Shown here piece by piece: positions 37,466 through 47,876 of a stretch of DNA of 64,000 nt. Positions within the stretch are counted from its first letter, which is position 1. Each line of letters starts with the position of its first letter. Source of the DNA: Planctomycetaceae bacterium (GTDB taxonomy: Bacteria; Planctomycetota; Planctomycetia; Planctomycetales; Planctomycetaceae); contig JAKFWA010000004.1 in NCBI GenBank assembly GCA_021732995.1, forward strand, positions 1 to 64,000. Reading direction: 5' to 3'. The notes beneath the pieces were generated by a model, which was given only the letters and a program-made list of their open reading frames with translations, had not been told where the DNA came from and searched no databases. Made by a program: the position numbers and the translations under genes.

Positions 37466-39748
37466 TCAGTTTGACTTTGGCGCAAGCTGAAACAGCTTGA
37501 GTTTGCCATCAGAACTGGCGGTGAAAAGCCGTGTCCCGTCTGGAACGTACGCCTGCGACAAAACTGAACCCCCAAAGCCTTCCAAGGTTTCGACGGTACC
37601 GTGCGAATCTGCATCCACAATTCGTACCATCGAGCCCGATGCGAAAGACAACTGCCGACCGTCTGGTGAGAACGCCACAGTCGCAATTGGCTCACTCTGC
37701 TGATTCCAAACGTAAGTTCGGATATTCCGTCGGTAGTCCCACAACGAAACCCAACTACCGTAACCCGTGGCTTGTAAGTCTCCCTCTCCGCGACAATCTA
37801 GCGAGTGAACTCGTTGGCCTGTCACATAAGGGCGAGCGGCTTGCTCTGCTTGCAAACCTTTCCAACGTCTCACGTAGCCATCATCAGATCCGGTTACGAC
37901 GAACAACTCTTTGTCCGGCGCGAATGCAATCGCTCGAAACCTTCCTGAGCCTTTAACGGTCGATCGCTTAGTGAGCTTTTGTGGAACGAGGTGCCAGAGA
38001 ATCCAGGCTCCGTCTTTGTTCGCAGTCGGCACGTCTTGAGTCGCATTCGTCACAGAGAAAGCCATCCAACGGCCATCCTCCGAGAGCGCAACGGCATCGA
38101 CATCACCAACATTGGAACCATCAACCACCTTCTCTCGCTGCCAGGTCTTCGTGTTCCATTGCAGAACGCCTGCCCCACCTGCGATGCCCACGACCAGTCT
38201 TCGTCCACTGGCCGAGATCGCACCGCACGTTGCACGACCGACAATTGATTCATCGAGCAGTCGCTTTCCTTCGCGACTCCAGACGGTGACATGTCCTCGC
38301 ACAGCACTCGGACTTGCCTCGCTACCACTGTTCGTCAACACCATCAGAAACTCCGCCGACTTCGCGACGTACACTCCCGTGATGCCGGGATAGTCCATGC
38401 TCCAAACTTCGCGCCGCAAGTCTGTCGCGGACTTCTCAATTGTCATTCCCGGCAAGTGAAACGCATTCGCAGAAACGGCTACTAAGGGAGTGGAAGGTCC
38501 AACTCGAGTCTTCTGGGGCGGTGCAACTTCAGGTGCCCGCGAAGCCTCGGAGTCCCGCGGCGGAGACTTGCCGTTCTCTGTGAGTTGCTGCTCTGAAGGA
38601 TGACTAGATTCGACCTTACTTCCCTTTGAACCCAGCAATGCTCCACACAACCACACGACGCCTACCACGAGGATGCCTAACCCAGCAATTTGGGCGATGC
38701 GCCGCGTTGGTAGTGATCGACGGACCTCACTGACTGGTCGCTGAAGCTGAGCGGTGAAGGCCGCTTTCGCAGTTATCGCTGCACCTGTGGCTGGTCGCTG
38801 CACAGCCAATGGGAGGGGAGTCGATGCGTCTTCTTCATTGGCTTCCGCTAGCACGTTTTCGAGATCCGCGAGCAACGCCTGTGCATCGCGATACCGATCA
38901 TCGGGATCCTTGGCCATCGCACGTTGAATGATGGCCGAGCAACTCGGCGGAATAGTCGAGTCGAGCTCGCGTGGGTCCGGAATCGGGTCGAGCAAGTGCG
39001 AGTTCATCACTAACAGCGGAGCGTTACCGGGATACGGAACCTGTCCCGTCAGCAACGCAAAATAAGTCGCACCCATCGAGTAGATATCGCTGCGCTCATC
39101 TGCGGTTTCTGATCGACATTGTTCCGGGCTCATGAATTGAGGGGTACCTAGCACGCTGCCGCTACCGGTCATCGTAGCACCAGTGGAATCCAGACCTCGA
39201 ACCAAGCCAAAGTCTGCGAGCTTCACGGTCCCATCTTCAGAGCGCATCAGGTTGGAAGGCTTGATGTCACGATGCACCAGCCCCGCGCGGTGCGCAGCAT
39301 CCAGCCCGCGACAGGCATCTGCCATAACGCGAGTCGCTTCAATCCAGGGGAGCGGTCCGGTCTTCAGCGAGTCTTGCAGACTGCCACCGCGCACCAACTC
39401 AAGGACGATGTAGTACTGACCGTTGAATTGATCCGCGTCATAGACGGCTACCACGTGCGGATGATTAAGCTTCGCGGCCGCACGGGCTTCGCGCAAGAAT
39501 CTTTCCAATGAATCCGGCAGTGCAGACACCGATCGCGGCAGCATCTTGATGGCAACGTGTCGCTCCAGCACTGTGTCGAGTGCTTCAAACACGATCCCCA
39601 TGCCTCCTCGTCCCAGTTCACCAACGATCTGGAACTTCCCCAACCGCTTACCGGCATACTTTCTACGCTGGCTCGCGGCAGCATCCGATTCGGATGCCCT
39701 CGAATGTTTCGGTTGATGAGATGGTGAGGATGAGAATGAGTCCGACAT
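37466..39748 (-). CDS. Membrane Ser/Thr protein kinase with C-terminal WD40-like propeller
   Basis: A PknB-type kinase of 760 aa. The glycine loop is GELGRGGMGIVFEALD (43-58), the ATP lysine K68 in HVAIKML, the catalytic loop HRDIKPSNL (159-167), DFG at 179-181, and the activation segment ends GTPQFMSPEQC. A single membrane helix (about 346-368, GLGILVVGVVWLCGALLG) follows. The outside half contains WD40-like repeats: KLTKRSTVKGSGRFRAIAFA, ATVAFSPDGRQLSFASG, VPDGTRLFTASSDGKLKLF. The propeller may sense or bind a partner, and the kinase may act on the sigma factor encoded next. All catalytic residues are present. Confidence 0.92.
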   Translation of the reverse strand: MSDSFSSSPSHQPKHSRASESDAAASQRRKYAGKRLGKFQIVGELGRGGMGIVFEALDTVLERHVAIKMLPRSVSALPDSLERFLREARAAAKLNHPHVVAVYDADQFNGQYYIVLELVRGGSLQDSLKTGPLPWIEATRVMADACRGLDAAHRAGLVHRDIKPSNLMRSEDGTVKLADFGLVRGLDSTGATMTGSGSVLGTPQFMSPEQCRSETADERSDIYSMGATYFALLTGQVPYPGNAPLLVMNSHLLDPIPDPRELDSTIPPSCSAIIQRAMAKDPDDRYRDAQALLADLENVLAEANEEDASTPLPLAVQRPATGAAITAKAAFTAQLQRPVSEVRRSLPTRRIAQIAGLGILVVGVVWLCGALLGSKGSKVESSHPSEQQLTENGKSPPRDSEASRAPEVAPPQKTRVGPSTPLVAVSANAFHLPGMTIEKSATDLRREVWSMDYPGITGVYVAKSAEFLMVLTNSGSEASPSAVRGHVTVWSREGKRLLDESIVGRATCGAISASGRRLVVGIAGGAGVLQWNTKTWQREKVVDGSNVGDVDAVALSEDGRWMAFSVTNATQDVPTANKDGAWILWHLVPQKLTKRSTVKGSGRFRAIAFAPDKELFVVTGSDDGYVRRWKGLQAEQAARPYVTGQRVHSLDCRGEGDLQATGYGSWVSLWDYRRNIRTYVWNQQSEPIATVAFSPDGRQLSFASGSMVRIVDADSHGTVETLEGFGGSVLSQAYVPDGTRLFTASSDGKLKLFQLAPKSN

Positions 39749-41445
39749 AACGACGCTGCACCGAGGTCGGCGAAAAGAACAATGAAGCCACGACTGTAAC
39801 CCGTTCCACGACGCTCCAGAACGCGCTTGAAAAGATTAAGGGCCTCGTACGCCTTACTGCGATCTTGCCTTGAGGTCTTGGGCATGGAATTCGGTCGGCA
39901 CTCGTTGGACACCAACGACTGCGAATCCTGCCGCTTTTGCCCATGCAGCCCAGAGCTCAAACCAAGTCCACTGTCCACATGCGACTTGATTTCCACCGAT
40001 TTCCGCTTGAATCCCACTACTTTTTCGGGCTATTCGCGAACAGACGGTAAGTGCTCGTTCTTCATCTGCGATTTCCTCGCGTTGCAGCGGGCGGAAGATG
40101 TTGAGCAGCAGGCCACCGGGGCAAGACGACGGCTGGCCAATGATTTGTACCGTGTTCGAGCATGGTGCTGATCCGTTTCCTTCTCTGCCCCGTTTTGTCG
40201 CGCATCCAGCAAGTTAGCCGTCGCCGGATCTCGTCCCCGAGGTGTGCGGCACACCGGATGGCTAAGGTTCGCGGCTATCTCGACAACGCTCACGATGCTG
40301 GCAATAGCTGCGTTCATCAGCTCGGACTCGTCACATCGGCGTGGTCCCTTGGAGTGCTTCTCTGCCCCGTTGAGAAGCCGGCCACCACTTCCCCTCGCTC
40401 ACTTCAAAGTGCAACTATTGATAGAGCTGATAGAAGTGAAACTGCCAAATTCGATGTCACGGCGCACGAACTAATTTGGAGCCCCATTCCCCGCGCCACC
40501 CGGGGGTGTGGTTAAGAATCTGAGGGGTTCTTTGCTACCTCTGGATTCGCGAGATAGACGCTTGGATGTCGACGAGCAATACGACGACTTGATCGCTGGA
40601 TTCATCGTAAGGTCGGCCACGTATCACAGCCCGACCTGCTTCTCCACCCACTCAGCTCGATGACGGCCAACAGAATGTGGAATCGATGACTCGCGCTCCT
40701 GAGCCCAGTCTGCGACGTTCGACGATACATCCCAAGGACCGGATTGAATAACTCCGTCTCGATGCAACTTCTCGAGGCCGCCCCGAAGACAACTTGATTC
40801 GCTCGACTGGCGCTTTGGCATGCAGACATAAGTGATGCGGCAAGCGGCCTCGAAGATCTCGTACTAACAGAGCGTGAGGTCGGCACGGCTCCATGGATGG
40901 AACATCCGCCGACGAACCTGATGCCACTTTGGCCTCGAACAGCAGAGGCAAACGAACGTCACCAGGACGAGCGTAGAGGCGAGCGTCAGACCGAGCGGAC
41001 TACGATCAACGCCCGTAGCCAATGATGTTAAGCACGGCGGCCTTCAGTACGTCAGGCAACGTGGGCCAGGCTTCGACAACGCGAGCCAAGTCTGCTGGAA
41101 GCTCCGGTCGCACTTCGTGCGACTTGCCACTGATTCTCTCCAGTTCGCAAGCGTTGGCGGGACTCTGGAGTACAACTTTCGATGCAACTGAATCAAGGCG
41201 GTCGTCGCAAACTGTTCTCTCGCCAAGGGATACGAGATGCGTTCGACGATTTTGTAAACTGGGGGGGGATTCAACTCCCACCGCTGGATCTTCCACACGA
41301 GAAGCGTCATCGCGACCGGGTTCCGTGCAAGAGACGATGGAAACGAATCCGAGTGAGAGGGTGTCGCCGAAGCAGGACTATCGTCCTTTCACTCGCTTCA
41401 AATCGTGGCTTAAGTATCACGTACCGTCATGACTAATCCTCACCG
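39749..41445. other. Non-coding stretch between the kinase and kdpE
   Basis: 1.7 kb without a gene I can support. Frames up to about 115 codons overlap on both strands with no motif. It holds the second copy of the dispersed element at 41006-41290. Runs such as 40160-40480 look like decayed coding sequence. Confidence 0.5.
41006..41290 (-). repeat. Dispersed element, copy 2
   Basis: On the minus strand it reads GGTGGGAGTTGAATCCCC, AGTTTACAAAATCG, then LQNR, TVCDDRLDSVASKVVLQ, and DLARVVEAWPTLPDVLKAAV with LNIIGYG before TAG/TGA-type stop. The order matches copy 1 (27523-27810). The GTGGGAGTTGAATC segment looks faintly like a tRNA T-arm, but no tRNA body is present. I cannot tell if it is a mobile cassette tail or an attachment-site remnant. 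Confidence 0.55.
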
Positions 41446-42144
41446 CTACTCGTCAGAGAACCGATACCCGACGCCCTGCTCGGTGATGAGGTATCGAGGT
41501 TGAGCAGGATCCGCTTCGATCTTGCGGCGGAGGTGGGTCATGAAGACCCGGACGTAGTGACTCTCGCTGGCATGCTCGGGGCCCCAGACTTCGTTCAGCA
41601 GAAATTTGTGCGTCAGGACCTTGCCGCTGTGACGAACCAAAGTCGTGAGCAGCTTGTATTCGATAGGCGTCAGATGCGTTTCCTGATCGCGAACGAAGAC
41701 TTTCCGCATCGCGAGATCGACTCGCAAGTCGCCTCGTATAAACGTCGCGGACTCTTCGTCTGATCCCTGTTTCAGGCGATTGAGGTGTCGCATGGCGACT
41801 CGCATGCGGGCCATCAACTCTTCGGTGCTGAATGGTTTCGTCAGATAGTCGTCTGCCCCATGATCCAGTGCGAGCACCTTCTGGTGTTCTTCATTGCGTG
41901 CAGACAGGACGATGATGGGTGCTTTGAGCCACTCACGTAGTTGCACAAGCAACTCTTGTCCGTCTTTATCAGGGAGACCCAAGTCCAGAATCACCAGGTC
42001 CGGAGGCTGCTGCGTCGCGATACGGATCGCCTGGTGAGCCGTTTCTGCTTCGGCAACTCGATAGTCTGCGGCCGTCAGCGCGGCGCGTAGAAAACGGCGA
42101 ATCGGCAACTCATCGTCAACGATGAGTACAAGCGGGGAGTTCAT
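41446..42144 (-). CDS. kdpE: Kdp two-component response regulator
   Basis: An OmpR-type regulator of 232 aa. The receiver begins LVLIVDDELPIRRFL, with phospho-acceptor Asp in LVILDLGLPDKDG and the conserved Lys in DDYLTKPFS; the winged-helix DNA-binding domain contains LTPIEYKLLTTLVRHSGKVL and ESHYVRVFMTHLRRKIE. The frame is open to 42273, but the ATG at 42144 matches the family start and overlaps the kdpD stop as ATGA. Phosphorylated KdpE activates the kdp structural genes under low potassium. Last gene of the operon. Confidence 0.95.
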   Translation of the reverse strand: MNSPLVLIVDDELPIRRFLRAALTAADYRVAEAETAHQAIRIATQQPPDLVILDLGLPDKDGQELLVQLREWLKAPIIVLSARNEEHQKVLALDHGADDYLTKPFSTEELMARMRVAMRHLNRLKQGSDEESATFIRGDLRVDLAMRKVFVRDQETHLTPIEYKLLTTLVRHSGKVLTHKFLLNEVWGPEHASESHYVRVFMTHLRRKIEADPAQPRYLITEQGVGYRFSDE

Positions 42145-44885
42145 GGGGCGACATCCAGTTTCACGCTGGGGGCGGTCTCTCGATTCGGCAGCCGAATGAC
42201 GAACTCGGCTCCGCCCGTTTGTCTCTGACGCGCCCCAATGTGACCACCGTGACTTTCTACGATAGCACGGCAAATGGCCAACCCCAGCCCGACCCCACGC
42301 CGGCTGTCGGGAGTGTGGCGATTCGCCTGAAAGAACTTCTCGAAGATCTTCTCTTCGGTTCCGGCTGGCAAACCCGGTCCATTGTCTGCGATGACGATCT
42401 CCATCTCATCGCCCCTTTGGCGAGCGGTGATCTGAATTGTAGAACCGGCAGGTGTGTAGCGAGCCGCGTTCTCCACGATGTTGACGAAGACTTGCTCCAA
42501 CAAAAGTCCATCGACCAGCAGCAGCGGCAAATCCGGAGGCAGATCCGTTAAGACCGAATGATCCTGCAGCGCGGGCCGCAAACGTGATAGCGCAGACCCG
42601 ACTAACTCTTCCATCACGTGCCACTGGCGATCTAGCGAAACTTGTCCGGATTCCAGCCGAGCCATATGCAGCAAGTTTTCGACAAGTCGGGCCAATCGCT
42701 TGGATTCATCCACCACGATCTGCAGGGATTCGCGCCGCGCTGGCGAATGTTCTCCAGCCAGCAACCCTTCGGATGTCCCGGCGATGGCCGCCAAGGGAGT
42801 TCGGAGATCATGCGATACGGAACTGAGCAGCGAGTTCCGCAATTGCTCAGCGCGCATTTCAATTTGAGCCTGATTGGCATCCAGCAACGACTGGTCCCGC
42901 TCCAGTGACAGGGCGATCAAGCTCGCGCAGGTTTCGAGCAGCCGCCGCTGGTCGGGATCGAGAAATCGTTGCTCATCTCGGGGACGCACGCCGAGCGCTC
43001 CCAGCGAACGCTGCGTGCCGATCAGTGGGACGAAGAGCGCCGACGCATTCGGCAGAGTATCGGTGCCCAGTCCCGCGACCTGTCCATGATCCGCAACCCA
43101 CTGAGCAACGACGGGGTTGATCGGATGTTTGGCGATCTCCGTCGTTTCGCCGGACCGCAGTGAGAGTTGCGGGGCGCGTTGGTTACCAGGTGCCTCTACT
43201 TGATCACCGTCGTCTGACACCTCACGCAAATAGACAACGGCTTCTCCTTCGAAGATCTCGGAGAGCTGTTGGCCCGCCGTGCGCAGCAGAAAGTCGGAGC
43301 CTGTTAACTCGGTCAACTGCCGCGTTAAGCGGAAGAGTCGAGCCGTGCGATGCTCTTGTTGTTGTGAGGTACGCAACTGGTCCCGAATACGGGCCGTCAA
43401 TTCGCTGATGAGCAGTCCGAGCCCCAGCATGACCACAAACGTCAACACGTATTGGGTGTCGCTGACGGCAAAGGTCATATACGGAGGCACGAAGAGAAAA
43501 TCAAAAACCAGCACGCTGGCAACAGCGGAAAAGACAGCTGGGCCGCGCCCAAGTTTCGATGCGACTAAGGCCACGCCAATCAGGAACACCATGACGACGT
43601 TGGCCTCGGCCAGGCTGAGCGAGTGAAGTCCACCGCCAGCGAGCGCGCAGATTGCTACGACAATACTCGTGAGCACATAGTCGGTGACTCGCGCGGACGC
43701 CGATGGCTTTGGCAACACCGCCTGTTTGGCAACTTCGGTGGTTTCGTGCTTGCCGGTGATGACGTAGACGTCGATTTCACCGCAACGGTCGAGCAGTTCG
43801 TCGACGACGGTGCTGGAGAAAACTCGATGCCAGCGAGGCTGAGCGGTCTTGCCAACCACGATGCGCGTGACGTTATGCGAGCGAGCGAACTCCACGAGCG
43901 TTTCGGCAACACTAGAGCCGACGAGGGTGTGCGTCTCCGCGCCGAGCTGTTCCGCTAGCCGCAGATTGAAAGCGATCTGCTGTTTGATCGCTGGCGGCGT
44001 TGCTGCTTCGCCTTGGGTATCAACTGAAACCGCCAGCCATTCCCCACCAGTTGTTGCCGCCATCCGCTTGGCCGTCCGAATGACGCGCGTGGTACTGGGG
44101 CTGGGGCCGACACAGACGAGCAGACGCTCACTCGTTGCCCACGGTGCCCGGACAGCCTTGTCGAGCCGCGCTTCATCAACGTCCCGCTGCAATCGCTGAG
44201 CAGCTTGTCTCAGAGACAACTCCCGCAATGCCGCGAGATTCGACTTCTGAAAAAAGTTCGTCAACGCCCGCTCGGCTTGAGCTGGCAGGTAAACCTTGCC
44301 TTGCCGCAGCCTGTCCGCGAGTTCTTCCGGAGTGATATCGATCAGCTCAATCTCGTCAGCGGCTTCCAGAACGGCATCGGGCAAAGTCTCACGAATCAGG
44401 ATTCCCGTTACCTGGGCGATCACGTCATTGAGACTCTCCAGATGCTGCACGTTCAGCGTGCTGAAGACGTCGATTCCAGCATCCAGAAGCTCATCGACAT
44501 CCTGCCAACGCTTGGCGTGACGCAGACCTTCCGCGTTCGTATGGGCGAGCTCATCGACCAAAATGAGCTTCGGGTGTCGCGCTAATGCAGCATCCAGGTC
44601 GAACTCACGCAGCACGCTGCCCCGATACGCGACTTCGCGCGGTGGAACAATTTCAAAACCAGATACCAACGCAGTGGTTTCTGGCCGCGCATGCGGTTCG
44701 ACGTACCCGATCACGACGTCGATACCCTCAGCGCGCGACCGTTGCGCGGCTTGCAGCATTCCGTAGGTCTTACCAACGCCAGCAGCGTATCCAAAGAAAA
44801 TCTTGAGGCGCCCTCGCTTGGCCCGCGATTCATCCGCTTGAACGCGGGCCAGCAACTCATCGGGATTGGGGCGCTCATTCATCAT
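42141..44885 (-). CDS. kdpD: Kdp sensor histidine kinase
   Basis: Full-length KdpD (914 aa): N-terminal KdpD domain with Walker A GYAAGVGKT (32-40) and LILVDELAHTNAEG; a universal-stress-like domain (LLVCVGPSPSTTRVIRTAKR); four membrane segments (near VLTSIVVAICALAGGGL to LVVMLGLGLLI); a GAF-like domain; then HisKA with SSVSHDLRTPLAAI and HATPase motifs (NIVENAARYTPAGS, DNGPGLP, GVGLGLAI). It senses potassium limitation and cyclic-di-AMP in known homologues and phosphorylates KdpE. Starts at either of two adjacent ATGs (44885 or 44882). A 113-base gap separates it from kdpC. Confidence 0.96.
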   Translation of the reverse strand: MMNERPNPDELLARVQADESRAKRGRLKIFFGYAAGVGKTYGMLQAAQRSRAEGIDVVIGYVEPHARPETTALVSGFEIVPPREVAYRGSVLREFDLDAALARHPKLILVDELAHTNAEGLRHAKRWQDVDELLDAGIDVFSTLNVQHLESLNDVIAQVTGILIRETLPDAVLEAADEIELIDITPEELADRLRQGKVYLPAQAERALTNFFQKSNLAALRELSLRQAAQRLQRDVDEARLDKAVRAPWATSERLLVCVGPSPSTTRVIRTAKRMAATTGGEWLAVSVDTQGEAATPPAIKQQIAFNLRLAEQLGAETHTLVGSSVAETLVEFARSHNVTRIVVGKTAQPRWHRVFSSTVVDELLDRCGEIDVYVITGKHETTEVAKQAVLPKPSASARVTDYVLTSIVVAICALAGGGLHSLSLAEANVVMVFLIGVALVASKLGRGPAVFSAVASVLVFDFLFVPPYMTFAVSDTQYVLTFVVMLGLGLLISELTARIRDQLRTSQQQEHRTARLFRLTRQLTELTGSDFLLRTAGQQLSEIFEGEAVVYLREVSDDGDQVEAPGNQRAPQLSLRSGETTEIAKHPINPVVAQWVADHGQVAGLGTDTLPNASALFVPLIGTQRSLGALGVRPRDEQRFLDPDQRRLLETCASLIALSLERDQSLLDANQAQIEMRAEQLRNSLLSSVSHDLRTPLAAIAGTSEGLLAGEHSPARRESLQIVVDESKRLARLVENLLHMARLESGQVSLDRQWHVMEELVGSALSRLRPALQDHSVLTDLPPDLPLLLVDGLLLEQVFVNIVENAARYTPAGSTIQITARQRGDEMEIVIADNGPGLPAGTEEKIFEKFFQANRHTPDSRRGVGLGLAICRAIVESHGGHIGARQRQTGGAEFVIRLPNRETAPSVKLDVAP

Positions 44886-44998
44886 GGTGCGATCCGTAAA
44901 GGCCTCCTGCCCTCAACTTTGCTCGGCTCTTGCTTCAGTTCCGTCGATACAGACGACGAATTGGAACGTGTCTTGTATCCCGGCGGTATCGGCTGGAG

Positions 44999-45580
44999 TT
45001 ATTTAACTCCAGCCTTGAGCGCCAGATTTAATTTCAGGACGTTCACCCGGGGCTCTCCGAGAATGCCGAGTGTGCGCCCTTCCGTGTGTTCGCTCACCAC
45101 CTTGCGAACAGCCTCTTCACTAAGGCCTCTTGCCTTGGCAACGCGCGCCACCTGATACTCTGCCGCAGCTGGGCTGATATGTGGATCAAGCCCGCTGCCC
45201 GAGGCTGTCACTAGGTCAACCGGCACGGAGTCTGACTGACCGGGATGCGCCGCGCGAATCGATTCCACGCGAGTGCGAATCGCATCGTGCAGCGCCGGAT
45301 TTGTGGGTCCCAGATTTGAACCCGTAGAGGCCGCCGAGTTGTAACCCACGGGACCTGTTGCCGACGGTCGTCCCCAGAAGTAGCCCGGCTCATCAAAGAA
45401 CTGCCCGATTAAATCTGAACCCATGGCCTTACCGTCAATCTCAATGACGCTGCCATTCGCCTGATGCGAAAATGCAACTTGAGCGACGACTGTAATCAAG
45501 GCGGGGTAGGCGACACCGGTCAAAAGTGTGAGCAACCCAAACAGAGCCAGGCACGGACGGAGTAAGTCGTTCATAATCAA
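44999..45580 (-). CDS. kdpC: Potassium-transporting ATPase, C subunit
   Basis: KdpC of 193 aa with the single N-terminal membrane helix ([20 protein letters not shown]), the SDLIGQFF motif, [16 protein letters not shown] and the C-terminal [20 protein letters not shown], all hallmarks of the family. The subunit stabilises the KdpA-KdpB complex. Positioned between kdpB and kdpD on the same strand. Confidence 0.96.
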   Translation of the reverse strand: MIMNDLLRPCLALFGLLTLLTGVAYPALITVVAQVAFSHQANGSVIEIDGKAMGSDLIGQFFDEPGYFWGRPSATGPVGYNSAASTGSNLGPTNPALHDAIRTRVESIRAAHPGQSDSVPVDLVTASGSGLDPHISPAAAEYQVARVAKARGLSEEAVRKVVSEHTEGRTLGILGEPRVNVLKLNLALKAGVK

Positions 45581-45683
45581 TGATCTCCAAAAGAGAGCGA
45601 ACCGTACGTTCGAGATCGCTCATAGTTGTTGTCTTTGACACGCCTTGAATCGGCGCCTTCAGTGCGCGTTGTCAGTTGACGTC

Positions 45684-47783
45684 CTATGCGATTCCGAAGC
45701 TTACCAGTATCACGTCAATCAGTTTGATGCCCGGGAAAGGCACGATTAAGCCACCCAGCCCATAGATCAACAGGTTGGCTCGCAGCAGTCGGTCGGCGCC
45801 CACCGCACGATACTTGACACCGCGCAGTGCGAGCGGAATCAGGGCGATGATAATCAACGCATTGAAGATCACCGCGGACAAGATCGCACTCGTTGGAGTA
45901 GCCAGTCGCATCACGTTCAAGTGGTCAAGAACTGGGTATGTTGATGCAAATGCTGCGGGAATGATCGCGAAGTACTTCGCAACGTCATTTGCCAGGCTGA
46001 AGGTAGTGAGCGCCCCGCGAGTCATCAGCAATTGCTTGCCGATCTCAACCACCTCAATCAGCTTGGTCGGATTGGAGTCCAAATCGACCATGTTGCCGGC
46101 TTCTTTTGCAGCCTGCGTTCCTGAGTTCATCGCCACCGCTACGTCAGCCTGAGCCAACGCAGGTGCATCGTTAGTACCATCCCCCGTCATGGCGACCAGT
46201 CGACCCCCGCTTTGCTGCTCACGAATCAATTTCAACTTCGTTTCGGGAGTCGCCTGGGCGAGGAAGTCGTCCACCCCCGCTTCTGCTGCAATAGCGGCGG
46301 CGGTGAGCGGATTGTCGCCTGTGATCATGACAGTCTTGATACCCATACGCCGCAGTTCGCCAAATCGCTCTTTAATGCCACCTTTTACGATATCCTTCAG
46401 GTAGATGACGCCGAGCGCGCGTTGTCCGTCGGCGACGACGAGCGGAGTACCACCGCGTTTGGCGATATCCTCCACACTTCGCCGGGTCTCGGCGAGCACT
46501 TGTCCGCCATGTTCACGCACAAACTGCTCAATAGCTTCTGCGGCTCCCTTGCGGATCTTTTGCCCATTTAGGTCGACACCGCTTAATCGAGTTTGTGCGG
46601 TGAACGGGATGAAATGACCGTGAAGGTCACCGACGTTGCGACCACGCAATCCATACTTTTCCTTCACCAGCACGACGATGCTTCGCCCTTCCGGCGTTTC
46701 ATCTGCCAGCGACGCCAGTTGAGCAGCATCTGCCAGGGCTGACATCTCAACGCCTAGGGCAGGAATAAGCTCAACTGCTTGCCGATTGCCAAGTGTGATC
46801 GTGCCTGTCTTATCGAGCAACAACACATCAACGTCACCCGCAGCCTCAACTGCCCGGCCGGAGGTCGCAATCACGTTCGCTTGGATCATGCGGTCCATGC
46901 CAGCGATACCAATTGCTGAAAGCAACCCGCCTATTGTGGTGGGAATCAGACAAACCAACAGTGCCACTAGCACAGTTACCGACACCGCTTTGCTATCATC
47001 AAAGTCGACACTGTAGAGCGAAAATGGATGCAGTGTGACACAGACCACGAGGAAGATAATCGTCATCGCGGCGAGCAAGATATCCAATGCAATTTCGTTG
47101 GGCGTCTTCTGACGCTTCGCGCCTTCTACAAGCGAGATCATACGATCCAGGAATGTTTCGCCGGGATTCGCAGTGATCCGCACCAGCAACCAGTCTGACA
47201 ACACACGAGTACCACCGGTGACGCTGCTGCGATCGCCACCGCTTTCTCGGATGACGGGAGCGCTTTCACCAGTGATGGCACTTTCATCGACGGAAGCAAC
47301 CCCTTCGATCGCTTCCCCGTCAGCGGGTATCTGATCGCCTGCCTCTACGAACACGATGTCGCCTGCACGCAGTTCGTCTGCCACGCGCGGCGTGATATCT
47401 CCCTTGTTCAACAACGGTTGAGACTGCCGCTCAGAACCCAGTTGATTCAACGGCACGTTGAGGAACTTTGCAGCCAGCCGTGTTCGCGAACTTCGCAACG
47501 CATCGGCTTGTGCCTTGCCTCGGCCCTCGGCCATAGCCTCCGCGAAATTGGCAAACAGTACCGTGAACCACAACCAGGCCGAGACTCCCAGAATGAATCC
47601 CGGCTGCGAGCCACCGACTGCCAGTTCACGGACCCACAATCCGGTCGTCAACATGCTGCCGATATACACCGTAAACATGACCGGATTACGCAGTTGACGC
47701 TTCGGGCTCAGCTTCTTCAGTGAATCCACCAACGCCCGTTTGACAATCGGCCGGTCAAACAACGGACGAGCCTTCGTAGTCAT
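45684..47783 (-). CDS. kdpB: Potassium-transporting P-type ATPase, B subunit
   Basis: The catalytic P-type ATPase of 699 aa: actuator TGES in [11 protein letters not shown], phosphorylation site [10 protein letters not shown], and hinge [16 protein letters not shown] are present. The N-terminal part contains [13 protein letters not shown] and the membrane helices expected of KdpB. It hydrolyses ATP to drive potassium through KdpA. Length and motifs are standard. Confidence 0.97.
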   Translation of the reverse strand: MTTKARPLFDRPIVKRALVDSLKKLSPKRQLRNPVMFTVYIGSMLTTGLWVRELAVGGSQPGFILGVSAWLWFTVLFANFAEAMAEGRGKAQADALRSSRTRLAAKFLNVPLNQLGSERQSQPLLNKGDITPRVADELRAGDIVFVEAGDQIPADGEAIEGVASVDESAITGESAPVIRESGGDRSSVTGGTRVLSDWLLVRITANPGETFLDRMISLVEGAKRQKTPNEIALDILLAAMTIIFLVVCVTLHPFSLYSVDFDDSKAVSVTVLVALLVCLIPTTIGGLLSAIGIAGMDRMIQANVIATSGRAVEAAGDVDVLLLDKTGTITLGNRQAVELIPALGVEMSALADAAQLASLADETPEGRSIVVLVKEKYGLRGRNVGDLHGHFIPFTAQTRLSGVDLNGQKIRKGAAEAIEQFVREHGGQVLAETRRSVEDIAKRGGTPLVVADGQRALGVIYLKDIVKGGIKERFGELRRMGIKTVMITGDNPLTAAAIAAEAGVDDFLAQATPETKLKLIREQQSGGRLVAMTGDGTNDAPALAQADVAVAMNSGTQAAKEAGNMVDLDSNPTKLIEVVEIGKQLLMTRGALTTFSLANDVAKYFAIIPAAFASTYPVLDHLNVMRLATPTSAILSAVIFNALIIIALIPLALRGVKYRAVGADRLLRANLLIYGLGGLIVPFPGIKLIDVILVSFGIA

Positions 47784-47876
47784 GAGATATTCCTAAATAC
47801 TTCGCGGCCGCGATTGGCGACGGCGAATATGCAATGTCAATAGATCCTCAAACGACCGGACGCATCGCCACAAGGC

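Noticed and set aside
39448-40017. 189-codon minus-strand frame overlapping the kinase start
   Set aside because: It overlaps the kinase's catalytic N-terminus in another frame, has no motif, and its composition is typical of a shadow frame.
41250-41290. tRNA gene suggested by a T-arm-like GTGGGAGTTGAATC segment
   Set aside because: No acceptor, D or anticodon arms could be built around it and the expected TTCGAAT is not intact.
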